Shown in pieces: positions 1 to 8,902 of a DNA stretch of 64,000 nucleotides. Within the stretch, counting starts at the first letter, position 1. The number at the start of each line of letters is the position of its first letter. The notes below the pieces were generated by a model. It saw only the letters and a program-made list of their open reading frames with translations. It was not told the origin of the DNA and searched no databases. The DNA is from Marmoricola sp. OAE513 (GTDB lineage: Bacteria > Actinomycetota > Actinomycetes > Propionibacteriales > Nocardioidaceae), in the NCBI RefSeq assembly GCF_040546585.1, contig NZ_JBEPOC010000001.1, forward strand, positions 1,426,001-1,490,000, given 5' to 3'. Both the position numbers and the translations under genes were made by a program.

Positions 1-178
1 GGTCGCCGTGACAGCTGAGCGCTGCGGCGAGGTCGGCACGAGGGACCGACAGCGCCGGGCCGGGGCGGTCCAGCGGCGCGTAGTCGGGGCCAGTCGCTCC
101 CGCCGGTACGCCGGTGGCGACCACCAGGGTGCCGAGCAGGACAGTGAGCGCGGCGAGCTTCCGGGCAGTGCGACCCAT
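1..178 (-). CDS. Secreted lipase-like alpha/beta hydrolase, N-terminal part (cut by window edge)
   Basis: Only the first 59 codons are present; the gene runs off the left edge. It starts at an ATG (176-178) behind an AAGGGG-type ribosome site. Residues 1-28 form a Sec signal peptide: a basic start (MGRTARK), a hydrophobic core, then a small-residue region. The mature start contains DRPGPALSVPRADL and then LSCHGD. In my recollection this pattern occurs at the N terminus of actinobacterial secreted lipases of the CalB-like alpha/beta fold, where a Cys-His-Gly-Asp segment precedes the catalytic core. The catalytic residues lie outside the window, so the family call is an inference. Confidence 0.5.
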   Translation of the reverse strand, partial: MGRTARKLAALTVLLGTLVVATGVPAGATGPDYAPLDRPGPALSVPRADLAAALSCHGD

Positions 179-265
179 CCCGACCCCTTGTTGACGATTG
201 TTCAATAAGGGGTCGAGTGTGCCTCACGGCGCGGGACGACGTCAACCGCGCGCCCGTCGTCGCAC

Positions 266-328
266 TCCCCCGGTCGTCGAGCTTGTCGGGACGTGGTGAG
301 GAGCCCGGTCGTCGAGCTTGTCGAGACG
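266..328. repeat. Two copies of a GTCGAG-type intergenic repeat
   Basis: Two nearly identical 24-base units lie in tandem at 270-293 and 305-328, both reading ccggtcgtcgagcttgtc followed by gggacg or gagacg. The core is partly self-complementary (gtcgagcttgtcgagac). A 28-base version (266-293) recurs at 26833-26860 with two mismatches, and a diverged version lies at 60298-60321. This looks like a dispersed genomic repeat in the gap between two minus-strand genes. Confidence 0.7.
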
Positions 329-382
329 GGGTGACCGCAGCGGGAACCGCGCCCCCTCTCGGCGGGCTCGATGACCCGGGCT

Positions 383-2140
383 CTACTGCAGGGCGGCCGC
401 CAGGTTGCTGCCGGGAGCGGTCGGGAACATCAGTCGGGTGCCACTGGTGCCGCCGAGCTGCACCGTGTTGAGCGACGGCAGACCCGGCAGCGAGAGCGCG
501 GACTGGCCGACGATCGAGAGCTGGATCCGGTGGCCGGCGTCGAACTTGTTCGCGATCGGCCAGAACTCGACGTGGTAGCTGCGCGGCACGCCGGGCAGGC
601 CGAGCTTGATCTTGGAGTAGTCGCCGTACGGCTGGACCAGGTTGCCGCCGGAGAACAGCGACTTGCTGTCCACCACGTCGGGGAACGCTGTGTTCAGCCG
701 TCCGACCGCCATCGGGTGCGACTGGCCGTCCGGCGAGACGTCGGAGATCACCGCCCAGATGTTGCTGGCCGGCATCAGCGTCGCGAGCTTGACGTCGAGC
801 GTCGCCGGACCGGCAGCCGTGACGGCCTGCTTGAGCTTCGGCGAGGTGTAGGTCAGGCCGGTGAGGTTGGACAGGTTCATGTTGCTCAGCGCCGGGACGA
901 AATTGAAGAACGTGTTCAGCGAAGGACTGCTGTCGCCGCCCGCGATCGTGGCGATCGTGTTCGGGTCGGTCGCCGTCGGCAAGGAGGTGACCGCCGGGTA
1001 GAGCTGCAGTGCCGAGGCGGCGTCCGGCGAGCCGGTGCGCAAGCTGCCGTCGTTCAACGACGCGGCCGCACCCGACTTGGTCCGGGACAGGAACAACGGG
1101 GTCCAGGTCGTCCCGGGCAGCGGCCAGCCGGCACCGTCGAGGGTGACGAACTTGCCGGCGAGCATGTCCTCGCGGTCGCCGTTGGCCAGCAGCATCTGCA
1201 CAGCCGGCTGGGTCTCGACGCCGTTGTCGATCCCGCGGACGTAGTGGTCGAACCACTTGCCCACCTCGGCCACGCCGTTGTCGGTGCCGCGGGGTGCGCC
1301 GTCGTGCCCGCCGACCACCAGCAGGTGCGTCTCGACGCCGTCGGAGCGGAGCTGCTGGAAGGCCTGGTAGTCACCGCGCGGTTCGACGTCGAACGCGCCG
1401 TCGATCAGCAGCGTCGGGATGTTGTTGGCGTTGCCCCGGAACCCGCGCTCCTTCCAGAACGAGTCCAGCGCCGGGTGCAGCAGCCCGGCGTCGAGGCCGG
1501 CGGTCAGCAGGCCGGTGATGACGTCGAGCGACGACGACGGGTTGCGGACCAGCCGCTGCGGACCCTGCGCAGCCGCCAGTCCGCCGATGCCGAGGAGGAC
1601 CGCCAGACCCGGCACCGAGTTCGGGATGCCGCCCGGCACCAGCAGATCGCGGTAGAGCTCGAACGTGCCGGAGCGCAGCACGGCTGCCTTCACGCACGGC
1701 AGCGTCTGGTGGAGCGAGTTGAAGATGATGATCGCGCTCGCAGAGAAGCCAGCCAGCGCGAGGTCGCCGTTGCTCCACGGCTGGGCGCAGGCCCAGGTGA
1801 GGGCGTCGACGACATCCTTCTGGGACTTCGGGCCGAGCACGTCGAAGGAGCCGTCACTGTCACCGGTCCCGCGCACCTGGACGCTGAGGTAGTTGTACTC
1901 CGGGCCCACCGTGAAGGAAGCGCCGTTCTCGCCGTACGGGGTGAACTCGACGACCGTCGGCCGCGGAGCGGTCACGTCCTCGCTGGTCAGCGTGGCGGCG
2001 AGGCTGGTGCCGTCAGAGGCAGCGATGCGCAGCTTCGTCGCGGTCGGCGCCGCCTGCACGGAGGACGACGGCAGGACGGTCGCGACCGTGCTCAACGCGA
2101 GGGCGGCGACGGCGAGGAGGGAGGTCCGGGCTCGGCTCAT
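383..2140 (-). CDS. Secreted CocE/NonD-type (X-Pro dipeptidyl-peptidase-like) hydrolase
   Basis: The product is about 585 residues. An N-terminal Sec signal (MSRARTSLLAVAALALS, ending near VQA-AP) is followed by an alpha/beta hydrolase domain of the CocE/X-Pro dipeptidyl-peptidase S15 type and a C-terminal beta-rich domain (from about residue 330). Landmarks are TPYGENG, VRGTGDSDG, the nucleophile elbow GFSAS, the acid GAFDVE and the histidine GGHDGAP. The elbow lacks the usual last glycine. It probably hydrolyses an ester or amide outside the cell; the substrate is unknown. An ATG 12 bases upstream (2152) is also possible, but 2140 gives the cleaner signal peptide. The TetR gene directly upstream is on the same strand. 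Confidence 0.8.
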   Translation of the reverse strand: MSRARTSLLAVAALALSTVATVLPSSSVQAAPTATKLRIAASDGTSLAATLTSEDVTAPRPTVVEFTPYGENGASFTVGPEYNYLSVQVRGTGDSDGSFDVLGPKSQKDVVDALTWACAQPWSNGDLALAGFSASAIIIFNSLHQTLPCVKAAVLRSGTFELYRDLLVPGGIPNSVPGLAVLLGIGGLAAAQGPQRLVRNPSSSLDVITGLLTAGLDAGLLHPALDSFWKERGFRGNANNIPTLLIDGAFDVEPRGDYQAFQQLRSDGVETHLLVVGGHDGAPRGTDNGVAEVGKWFDHYVRGIDNGVETQPAVQMLLANGDREDMLAGKFVTLDGAGWPLPGTTWTPLFLSRTKSGAAASLNDGSLRTGSPDAASALQLYPAVTSLPTATDPNTIATIAGGDSSPSLNTFFNFVPALSNMNLSNLTGLTYTSPKLKQAVTAAGPATLDVKLATLMPASNIWAVISDVSPDGQSHPMAVGRLNTAFPDVVDSKSLFSGGNLVQPYGDYSKIKLGLPGVPRSYHVEFWPIANKFDAGHRIQLSIVGQSALSLPGLPSLNTVQLGGTSGTRLMFPTAPGSNLAAALQ

Positions 2141-2150
2141 GCCCGCCAGC

Positions 2151-2177
2151 ATTTACCATGACATTCGTGATGTAAAT
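2151..2177 (-). promoter_or_regulatory. Candidate promoter and operator of the CocE-like gene
   Basis: An inverted repeat ATTTAC (2151-2156) / GTAAAT (2172-2177) lies just upstream of the hydrolase start. On the minus strand a possible -35 TAGACA (2186-2181) and -10 TGTCAT (2163-2158) are 17 bases apart, so the repeat covers the spacer and -10. The adjacent TetR is the obvious candidate to bind it. This is an inference from pattern and position. Confidence 0.4.
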
Positions 2178-2194
2178 AGTTGTCTAGTTCCGAG

Positions 2195-2806
2195 TTACAC
2201 CTGGCCGGCCTGCGAGGTCCCCGCCGAGATCTCGTACAGCGCGACCAGGCCGTCGAGGGTCGTCTCGGTGACGGTGCCGGGCCGGTGCAGCTCGAGCAGC
2301 TCCAGACCGAGGATGGTCGCGAAGGCGATCGAGGCGATCTGCTCGGCGTGCGGATGCTCGTCGCCGATGAAGGTGACGATCGTCCGGCGCCAGCCGTCGA
2401 CCATGGCGTCGAGGAAGCCCGGGAAGCGATCAGGGTCACGACTGGCGATCAGCGCGAGCTCGAGCCAGAGCCGGGTCGAGCCGGCCGCACCGGTCCGGCC
2501 GTACTTGGCCCAGTAGCCCGTCACCAACGTGCGTGCGCTCGGGTCGCCCAGCGCAGCGAGGCCGTCGAACTCCTGCTGCAGGTGCGTCTCCACGTGGCCC
2601 GCGATCGCGGTGAGCAGGCCGTCCTTGGAACCGAAGTGGTAGGTCAGCGCATAGGTGCTCAGGCCCAGCTCCTCGGCCAGCTGGGCGAGGCTGGTGCCCT
2701 CGATGCCGCGGGCGGCCATCACCTCCACGGCCGCGTCGAGGATCTCGTCGCGCCGGCCCTCCAGCGGAGGTCGGCCGCGACGGCGCGGGGCCGGATCGGC
2801 GGTCAT
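2195..2806 (-). CDS. TetR-family transcriptional regulator
   Basis: The protein is 203 residues, typical of TetR repressors. After a basic N terminus (PRRRGRPP) the DNA-binding domain occupies residues 15-65, with the helix-turn-helix in SLAQLAEELGLSTYALTYHF and the usual GSKDGLL that follows it. The remaining 140 residues would form the ligand and dimer domain. It sits 42-54 bases upstream of the CocE-like hydrolase on the same strand and may regulate it through the inverted repeat between the two genes. The ligand cannot be read from the sequence. Confidence 0.9.
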   Translation of the reverse strand: MTADPAPRRRGRPPLEGRRDEILDAAVEVMAARGIEGTSLAQLAEELGLSTYALTYHFGSKDGLLTAIAGHVETHLQQEFDGLAALGDPSARTLVTGYWAKYGRTGAAGSTRLWLELALIASRDPDRFPGFLDAMVDGWRRTIVTFIGDEHPHAEQIASIAFATILGLELLELHRPGTVTETTLDGLVALYEISAGTSQAGQV

Positions 2807-2903
2807 GGGGCGACTCTAATCCGATCGGGGTCGGCACCTGGGTCGGAGGTCCTCGGCACTCCAGGAGGAGGTGCTGCGCCCGTGTGCCGGCAACGCTGGA
2901 CCC

Positions 2904-3605
2904 ATGATCGCGCTCCCGAGCCAGACCCGACCCACCCAGACTCGACCTGCCCCGCTCACCCTGCCCGAGGACGCCCGCACGCTGCTCGTCGTCCCGGCGG
3001 TCGTCGGCGTCGCTCTCGGCATCGGCGACCTGGTCGCCATGAACCACATCGGCTACCCGTGGGCGAACCTCGCCAATGCGAGCGCGGTCTGGGCGCTCGG
3101 TGCTTTCCTGCTCGGCGTCGGCTTGCGCACCGACCCCCTGCGCTCCGCCGTCGCTGGTGTCGTGATGCTGCTCGTCGCTGTCGAGGCTTACTACCTCTGG
3201 GCCGTGCTCACCGACCAGGCCGGCACGGCGACGCTCTGGTCGGCGAACACCCGGATGTGGTTGGTCTTCGGCGTCTGCGCCGGGACCGTGTTCGGCATCG
3301 CCGGGTCGTGGGTGACCCAGGGCGAGTGGTGGCAGAAGGTCGTGGCTGCTGCAACCGGCGGCGGCGTGCTGCTCGGCGAGGCGCTGCACATCTGGGCCGG
3401 GCTCGGCTGGACGACGCTCAGCCAACCGGGTAGCGGGTACCACCTCGACCTGGCGTGGACCGGGCTGCTGCTGGCCGGGCTCGGCGTCGGCGTCGTGGTC
3501 GCGACCGGGCGTACGCCGAGGGTGCTGGCGCCGGCGCTGGCGCTGAGCGTTCCGACCGCATTGTTCTTCGCGGCTGCTTTCTCGGCGGTGGGGATCGCCG
3601 CCTGA
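2904..3605 (+). CDS. Integral membrane protein (DUF6518-like)
   Basis: A 233-residue protein dominated by about six hydrophobic helices, the first at TLLVVPAVVGVALGIGDLV, with short loops and no recognisable catalytic motif. It resembles the actinobacterial DUF6518 membrane family in length and helix spacing, but that label is from memory. A GTG at 2871 lies only two bases after an AGGAGG, too close for normal initiation. The ATG at 2904 starts just before the first helix but has no clear ribosome site, so the start is uncertain. It is divergent from the TetR gene on the left. Confidence 0.7.
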   Translation: MIALPSQTRPTQTRPAPLTLPEDARTLLVVPAVVGVALGIGDLVAMNHIGYPWANLANASAVWALGAFLLGVGLRTDPLRSAVAGVVMLLVAVEAYYLWAVLTDQAGTATLWSANTRMWLVFGVCAGTVFGIAGSWVTQGEWWQKVVAAATGGGVLLGEALHIWAGLGWTTLSQPGSGYHLDLAWTGLLLAGLGVGVVVATGRTPRVLAPALALSVPTALFFAAAFSAVGIAA

Positions 3606-3615
3606 CGCCAGGCGG

Positions 3616-4476
3616 TTACCGGTCGGACCAGATGCGTCGCGCGAGCTGGAGGGTGACGCCAACGGTCTGACCGGCGCGGGCTCCGCCGTCGCACAGGATG
3701 TCGGTCCCGGTCAGGTACCGCGCACGAGGGCTGACGCAGTACGCGATCAGGGCCGCGACCTCCTCGGGCCGGCCGTACCGCTTCAGCGCGGAGTTGGCGA
3801 CGATGACTCCGGACCCGGTCCTCCTCTCGAGGTGACCCATGTCGGTGTCGAAGGCGCCCGGTGAGACCGAGAGGATGCGAGCGCCGACAGCCCCGAAAGC
3901 TCCGGCGCGCTCGGCGGCGTACCAGCGGGTGAAGTGCTTGCCCACGGCGTACGCGATCCCGGGTCGCAGAGGCTCCGGCACGACCCGGTGGAGGGCCTTC
4001 AACCTGCGCGTGAACGCATCGACGTCCGTCAGGGCCGTGCGGTACGTGCGGGTCGGCATGACCAGGTCGGGGAAGGTGTACGCCGCCAGGGAGGCGACGA
4101 GCACGACCGCAGCGCCGTCGCCCAGGTTCTGCAGTGCGGTTTCCCCGACGTTCGCCGTCCCGCGCGCGTTCACCTCCAGGAGCTGCTCGCCCGAACCCAT
4201 CTGGGGGCTGACGCCGGCGGAGTGGACGACCGCCCTCACAGGTCCTCTCGCCGCGGCCCGGACGAACACGGACTCGACCGAGGAACGGTCGGCGATGTCG
4301 CACGCGATCGACTCGACCGAGTGCCCCTCCGCGCGGAGGAGCGAGGCCGCGTCGTCGAGCTTCCGCCGGTTCGTGCTGGCCAGCACGACGTGGTGGTCGA
4401 CGCCGAGGGCGCGCGCCGTGGCGAGCCCGATCCCGCCGGCCCCGCCGGTGACGATCGCGACCGGCGGGGCGGTCAC
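3616..4476 (-). CDS. Short-chain dehydrogenase/reductase (SDR), second of a tandem pair
   Basis: A 286-residue classical SDR. The nucleotide-binding motif is TGGAGGIG (residues 10-17), followed by the structural NARG and the catalytic Ser in VASLAA with Tyr and Lys in YAVGK. The C-terminal LTGTDILCDGG is the usual SDR ending. The GTG start overlaps the stop of the upstream SDR by GTGA, so the pair is probably co-translated. The two SDRs share SAGVSPQMGS / TAGVSPQMGS and most of the C-terminal half, so they arose by duplication. Redox substrate unknown; the nearby P450 suggests oxidative catabolism or secondary metabolism. Confidence 0.9.
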   Translation of the reverse strand: MTAPPVAIVTGGAGGIGLATARALGVDHHVVLASTNRRKLDDAASLLRAEGHSVESIACDIADRSSVESVFVRAAARGPVRAVVHSAGVSPQMGSGEQLLEVNARGTANVGETALQNLGDGAAVVLVASLAAYTFPDLVMPTRTYRTALTDVDAFTRRLKALHRVVPEPLRPGIAYAVGKHFTRWYAAERAGAFGAVGARILSVSPGAFDTDMGHLERRTGSGVIVANSALKRYGRPEEVAALIAYCVSPRARYLTGTDILCDGGARAGQTVGVTLQLARRIWSDR

Positions 4477-5339
4477 GAGCCGGCCCCGCGGAGCTCAGAG
4501 GTACGCCGGGCAAGCTGGACCAGCTCGCGCAGACCCATCCCGGCGCGGGTGCCTCCGTCGAGGAGGATGTCCACACCGGTGAGGTAGCCGGCCCTCTGGC
4601 TGACGCAGAAGGCCATCAGGTCGGCGACCTCCTCCGGGCGCCCGAACCGCTTGATCGCAGCGAAGTCGAGCATTCGGTCCGACCCGCTCTTGACCTCCAG
4701 GCGACCCATCTCGGTGTCGAAGGTTCCCGGAGACACCGAGATGATTCGCGCACCACGATCGGCGAAACGAGCCGCATTCCGGCTGGCGTGGTGGACCACG
4801 AAGCTCTTGGAGATCGCGTAGGCAAAGGCCGACCGCACCTCGCGCGGTCCACGGTCGGCAGCCGCAGTCAGCTTGCGGACCATCCGCTCGGGGTCGGTGT
4901 CCGCGAGGCGGAAGTGGCGACGAGGAACGATCACCCGCGGGAACATGTGCGCCGCCAGCGAGGCAACCAGGACGACACCCGCCCCCGGGGCCACGACGCC
5001 GAGGGCTGCCTGGGTGACGTGAATCGTGCCGAGAGCGTTCACGCGCACGATCAGGTCCGATGAGCCCATCTGCGGGCTGACGCCTGCTGTGTGGGCAACG
5101 GCAGCGACAGGACCGAGCGCCGCCGCCTCGGCAAACAGACGTTGCACGGCTGCACGATCGGTCACGTCCGCGGTCAGTCCGGTGGCGCTGACACCGTCCC
5201 GCGCCAGGGCAGCGATCGCGGTGACGAGACGCTCCTCATCCAGATCGGCGATCACGACGTGGTGGTCGCGTCCCAGGGCGCCGGCGGTGGCCAGGCCCAT
5301 CCCCCCGCTCCCTCCGGTGACAACAGCGACACTCTGCAT
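4473..5339 (-). CDS. Short-chain dehydrogenase/reductase (SDR), first of a tandem pair
   Basis: A 288-residue classical SDR with TGGSGGMG at the N terminus, VNALGT, catalytic Ser in VASLAA and YAISK for Tyr/Lys, and an LTGVDILLDGG ending. The reading frame is open further upstream, but the ATG at 5339 is preceded by a strong AGGAGG with normal spacing and begins exactly at the Rossmann strand (MQSVAVVTGG). It is the first gene of the pair and is divergent from the substrate-binding lipoprotein gene, with 137 bases between the starts for control of both. Confidence 0.9.
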   Translation of the reverse strand: MQSVAVVTGGSGGMGLATAGALGRDHHVVIADLDEERLVTAIAALARDGVSATGLTADVTDRAAVQRLFAEAAALGPVAAVAHTAGVSPQMGSSDLIVRVNALGTIHVTQAALGVVAPGAGVVLVASLAAHMFPRVIVPRRHFRLADTDPERMVRKLTAAADRGPREVRSAFAYAISKSFVVHHASRNAARFADRGARIISVSPGTFDTEMGRLEVKSGSDRMLDFAAIKRFGRPEEVADLMAFCVSQRAGYLTGVDILLDGGTRAGMGLRELVQLARRTSELRGAGS

Positions 5340-5476
5340 GCAGGTTTCTCCTCCTGTGACCAGCCCGGGTCTGGTCGGCAACGATGCCACGGACGGAGCG
5401 ACGGACAGGGCGTTTCGACGGACGACGATTTCGCCGACTCGGCCCGTTTGCGCCGAATCGCAGCGATGATGACCCG

Positions 5477-6946
5477 GTGAGAACAGCCGATCTGTCGAGG
5501 CGCGCGACCGTGGGTGTTGCACTGGCCGTGGCGGCCAGCGTGCTGGCCGGCTGCGGCGGCTCCGCGCTCGACCCGGCGGATGTCGCACGGGCGAACTCGG
5601 CGGCGCTGGGAACATCGGTGTCCGCGACTGCCGGACCCGGCCAGACGACACAGGTCGCGCCCGGCGGACAACCTGGAGGGGTGCAACCTGTCGCCGGCGG
5701 TGGACAGGTCGGGGGCGAGCCGGTGACCCCCGGTGGTTCTGCGGGAGGCAGTGTTCGTGGTTCCGGTGGTGGCGGGGGCGCTCCCGCGACGGGTTCCGGG
5801 GTCAAGGCTGGGTCCTGCGCAGGATTCAAGAACTTCACCGGTATCAGCGACTCCGCGATCACGGTGGCGACGATCGCCGACCAGAGCGGACCGGTCCCCG
5901 GCATCTTCACCCCCGCCGTGCAGGCCACCAAGGCTTATGCGGCCTACTTCAACTCCACCTCGTCGCTCTGCGGTCGCAAGCTCGAGGTGAAGGCGTACGA
6001 CAGCCAGACCAACACCAGCGCGGACCAGGTCGCCACGCAGAAGTCCTGCGACGAGACGTTCGCGGCGGTCGGCTCGATGTCGGCGTTCGACACCGGTGGC
6101 GCCGCTACCGCGGTGAAGTGCAAGATCCCCGAGATACACGCGATCGTCACCAACGACGCGCGTGCGCAGTGCGGCAACTGCTTCGGAGCCGAAGCACCGC
6201 TGGGCAAGTTCTTCCCCAACGCGGTGCCGGACTACTTCACCCGCACCAACAAGCCGGCGACCCAGAAGGCCGCCATGGTCTACGTCAACGCGTCGGCAGG
6301 CGTCGACGCCGCCAAGGGGCAGGTTCGGGCCGAGGAGAAGCGGGGGTGGAAATTCGTCTACGTCTCGCCGTTCGACATCGCCGAGTTCAACTACGGACCG
6401 TACGTGCAGAACATGAAGTCCAAGGGCGTGCGGATCGTGCAGATGTACGGATCCGCCGAGATGGGCGTCCGGATGGCGCGGGCGATGGAGTCGGCCGGGT
6501 TCAAGCCGGACCTCTTCATCAACACAGCGGTCATGTACGACAAGAACTACGCCTCCGGCGGCAAGGCGGTGGACAAATCCGTGGTCGTCGCGGGCTTCAC
6601 CCCGTTCGAGGACGCTGCCCAGAACCCGGAGATGCGCCTCTACCTGAAGTGGCTCCAGCAGGTCGCCCCTGGTGCGCAGCCGACCTACCCCGGCCTCTAC
6701 GCCTGGTCTGCTGCACGACTGTTCGTCGAGCGGGCCACGGCGCTGGGGGGCCGCCTGACCCGAGCCAACCTCGTAGCCAGTCTCAAGCAGGTCCACCGCT
6801 GGACCGCCAACGGTCTGCACGCCCCTCAGGACGTGGGCGCCAAGAAGGCAGCCGGCTGCGTGCGCTTCCTGCAGGTGACCTCAGGCAAGTGGTCCTCCTA
6901 CGGCGGGGACAAGTACCACTGCGGCGGCATCACCAGCTTCCGCTGA
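5477..6946 (+). CDS. ABC-type branched-chain substrate-binding lipoprotein (periplasmic-binding family 6)
   Basis: A 489-residue lipoprotein. The GTG at 5477 gives a proper lipoprotein signal, with basic VRTADLSRR, a hydrophobic stretch and the lipobox LAGC, so upstream in-frame starts are rejected. A low-complexity Gly/Pro/Gln-rich linker of about 75 residues tethers the binding domain. The binding domain resembles Leu/Ile/Val-type receptors: ITVATIADQSGPVPG near its start, and YVNASAGVDAAKGQVRAEE in the hinge region. No permease or ATPase gene is nearby, so it either serves a remote transporter or acts as a sensor. The P450 gene follows 26 bases downstream and may share its transcript. Confidence 0.85.
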   Translation: MRTADLSRRATVGVALAVAASVLAGCGGSALDPADVARANSAALGTSVSATAGPGQTTQVAPGGQPGGVQPVAGGGQVGGEPVTPGGSAGGSVRGSGGGGGAPATGSGVKAGSCAGFKNFTGISDSAITVATIADQSGPVPGIFTPAVQATKAYAAYFNSTSSLCGRKLEVKAYDSQTNTSADQVATQKSCDETFAAVGSMSAFDTGGAATAVKCKIPEIHAIVTNDARAQCGNCFGAEAPLGKFFPNAVPDYFTRTNKPATQKAAMVYVNASAGVDAAKGQVRAEEKRGWKFVYVSPFDIAEFNYGPYVQNMKSKGVRIVQMYGSAEMGVRMARAMESAGFKPDLFINTAVMYDKNYASGGKAVDKSVVVAGFTPFEDAAQNPEMRLYLKWLQQVAPGAQPTYPGLYAWSAARLFVERATALGGRLTRANLVASLKQVHRWTANGLHAPQDVGAKKAAGCVRFLQVTSGKWSSYGGDKYHCGGITSFR

Positions 6947-6972
6947 CAAGACGACGATCACGCGCAGGAGCC

Positions 6973-8271
6973 ATGCCTACCAACTCCTCCCCCCTCGACA
7001 GCATCAGCATCCCGGACATCGCGCGCCGAGCGGTTGCCCTGAACGTGGCTGGCGTCGCCCGAACGATGGCGAGGGGGCGCCGCGGTTGGGTCGGCGGGGT
7101 CAACACCGACTACGACCCTCTGGACCCCAGCACCGCCGCGCAGCCGTACGAGGCGTACCGGCGTCTCCACGAGACCGGGCGTGTGCACTACAACCCGCGG
7201 CGAGCGACGTGGATCCTGAGTCGGATCGACGACGTCCGCGACGCGCTGCGCGCCACCGACAAGGTCACCAGCGCCGTGGGCGTCACGCGGTTCCGGATCG
7301 CTGCACCGCTGGTCGTCCTGACCGACGGGGCCCAGCACAGCGCCCTGCGCAAGCAGATCCAGCCCGCCTTCACGCGTGGCGCGATGGACTCGTGGCGTGC
7401 CATGACCCACAAGCTCGCCACCGAGCTGCTCGACGAGCTTCTCAGCGACCCGGCCGGGGAGGTCATGGCCAAGCTTGCCGTCCCCATGCCCATGAACCTC
7501 ATTGCGCACGTTCTCGGTGTACCGGACGTCGACCTCGACGACTTCCGACGGTGGTCCGAATCCGCGGTGCGCATCATGGACACCTCCGCCACCTTCGAAG
7601 GAGCCAAGCACACCGCTCAGGCACTCGCCGCACTGAAGTCGCTGCACACCTACTTCCACCGACAGTTCCGAGCGGGCCATCTCAAGGAGTCCGACACCGT
7701 CCTCGGTCGCCTCCTCGTCAACGAGACCAACGGCCTCGGGGACAACGACCTGTTCCTCATCGCGATCCTTCTGCTCATCGCCGGCAACGAGACCACCACC
7801 AACCTGCTCGGCGGCCTGTTCGACAGCCTTGCCAGCAACCCGGACCAGTACGACTTGCTCCGCAGCAACCCCGACCTCGTCCCCGCCGCCATTGAGGAAC
7901 AGCTCCGGTTCAGCAGCCCGATCCAGAACCTCTACCGCTACACCTGCGCCGACTACGAGGTCGCCGGCGTCACCATTCCGACGGGCTCGCGCATCCTCTT
8001 GTCCTTCGGCGCAGCCAATCGAGATCCGGCGGCCTTCGAGAACCCGGACGAGTACCGCATCGACCGCGAGAACAAGACGCATGTGGGGTTCGGCTACGGC
8101 GCGCACATGTGCGTCGGCGCACCGCTCGCCCGCATGGAGACCCAGAGCGTTCTGACCGAGCTGGTCGCCCGGATCGAGCGGATAGAGCACGCCGGCCCCG
8201 TGACCTGGTCGACGAACAGCTCACTGCGAGGGCCGACCAGGCTGCCCGTGAAGCTGCATCTGGCGCGTTGA
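6973..8271 (+). CDS. Cytochrome P450
   Basis: A 432-residue soluble bacterial P450, a heme monooxygenase that takes electrons from separate ferredoxin partners. The I-helix oxygen-binding motif is LLIAGNETTTN, the K-helix ExxR is EEQLR, and the heme-ligand loop is FGYGAHMCVGAPLAR with the ligand at Cys380. The frame is open far upstream, but the ATG at 6973 has a CAGGAG ribosome site at good spacing and gives the normal family length. It lies directly after the substrate-binding lipoprotein. No ferredoxin gene is visible in the window. The substrate is unknown. Confidence 0.93.
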   Translation: MPTNSSPLDSISIPDIARRAVALNVAGVARTMARGRRGWVGGVNTDYDPLDPSTAAQPYEAYRRLHETGRVHYNPRRATWILSRIDDVRDALRATDKVTSAVGVTRFRIAAPLVVLTDGAQHSALRKQIQPAFTRGAMDSWRAMTHKLATELLDELLSDPAGEVMAKLAVPMPMNLIAHVLGVPDVDLDDFRRWSESAVRIMDTSATFEGAKHTAQALAALKSLHTYFHRQFRAGHLKESDTVLGRLLVNETNGLGDNDLFLIAILLLIAGNETTTNLLGGLFDSLASNPDQYDLLRSNPDLVPAAIEEQLRFSSPIQNLYRYTCADYEVAGVTIPTGSRILLSFGAANRDPAAFENPDEYRIDRENKTHVGFGYGAHMCVGAPLARMETQSVLTELVARIERIEHAGPVTWSTNSSLRGPTRLPVKLHLAR

Positions 8272-8392
8272 GGGCCGACCGCGCGCACGACCGGCTACGT
8301 GCCGGTCACACAGATCCCATGACGAGGAATGTCTCGGCGACGTCACGAAATACGTTGTCGGGCGATCGGGCTTGGCGCCTAGGTTGTCGACC

Positions 8393-8902
8393 ATGCGGGT
8401 GCGATTCGAGCGAACCGGAGAACGGCGGTATGCGGTGGCGGTGCTCCGCGACCGGCACGGCGACCTGCGGATGGACCCTGCACCCGGCTACTCCGACCTG
8501 ATTCCCCACGACCTCGTGCACCTGGTGGTCGAGGAGCAGTTCGAGCTGCGGAAGGGCATCTTCGGCCAGCTGGCAGCAGGCGGCAACGCTGGGACGTTCG
8601 TGCCGACCGACGAGCTCCGGACCAAGGCGTGGGCGCGGAACGTCGAGCGACGGAACAGGGCCACCGGGGGCGACATGGCACGGTCGGAGGAGCTCGCCGC
8701 GCAGGTCTACCCCCGTTGGCTCAGGCACCGCGGACACCTGCCCGGCAGTCACGACGTCCTCCAGCACCCTCCGCCCACGGACCTCACCGCTACCGATCTC
8801 GACCGCGCGTTCGAGCGCCTCGACGATCTCGCGGCGCAGTGGCGGGGCATCGAGGTCGGAGGGGCCATGACCATCGACTGGCGGTGGCCCGAGCGGCGCT
8901 GA
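8393..8902 (+). CDS. Conserved hypothetical protein (actinobacterial)
   Basis: A 169-residue soluble protein, not matched to a named family. It begins with a compact segment (MRVRFERTGERRYAVAVLRD) and contains PHDLVHLVVEEQFEL and GIFGQLAAGGNAGTF, which I recall from uncharacterised actinobacterial proteins. The C-terminal third is helical with several Trp. The His-Asp...His arrangement in PHDLVH could bind a metal, but nothing confirms it. The ATG at 8393 fits the conserved N terminus, though no strong ribosome site is seen. It follows the P450 by 121 bases and is probably a separate unit. Confidence 0.65.
   Translation: MRVRFERTGERRYAVAVLRDRHGDLRMDPAPGYSDLIPHDLVHLVVEEQFELRKGIFGQLAAGGNAGTFVPTDELRTKAWARNVERRNRATGGDMARSEELAAQVYPRWLRHRGHLPGSHDVLQHPPPTDLTATDLDRAFERLDDLAAQWRGIEVGGAMTIDWRWPERR

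Noticed and set aside
371-2161. 596-codon plus-strand open frame
   Set aside because: It is antisense to the CocE-like gene, is Arg/Gly/Val-rich with no motif, and results from high GC. The minus strand has signal peptide and catalytic motifs.
6118-8271. 717-codon frame suggesting a long N-terminal extension of the P450
   Set aside because: The upstream part is out of frame with, and overlaps, the substrate-binding protein. The ATG at 6973 has a ribosome site and gives normal P450 length.
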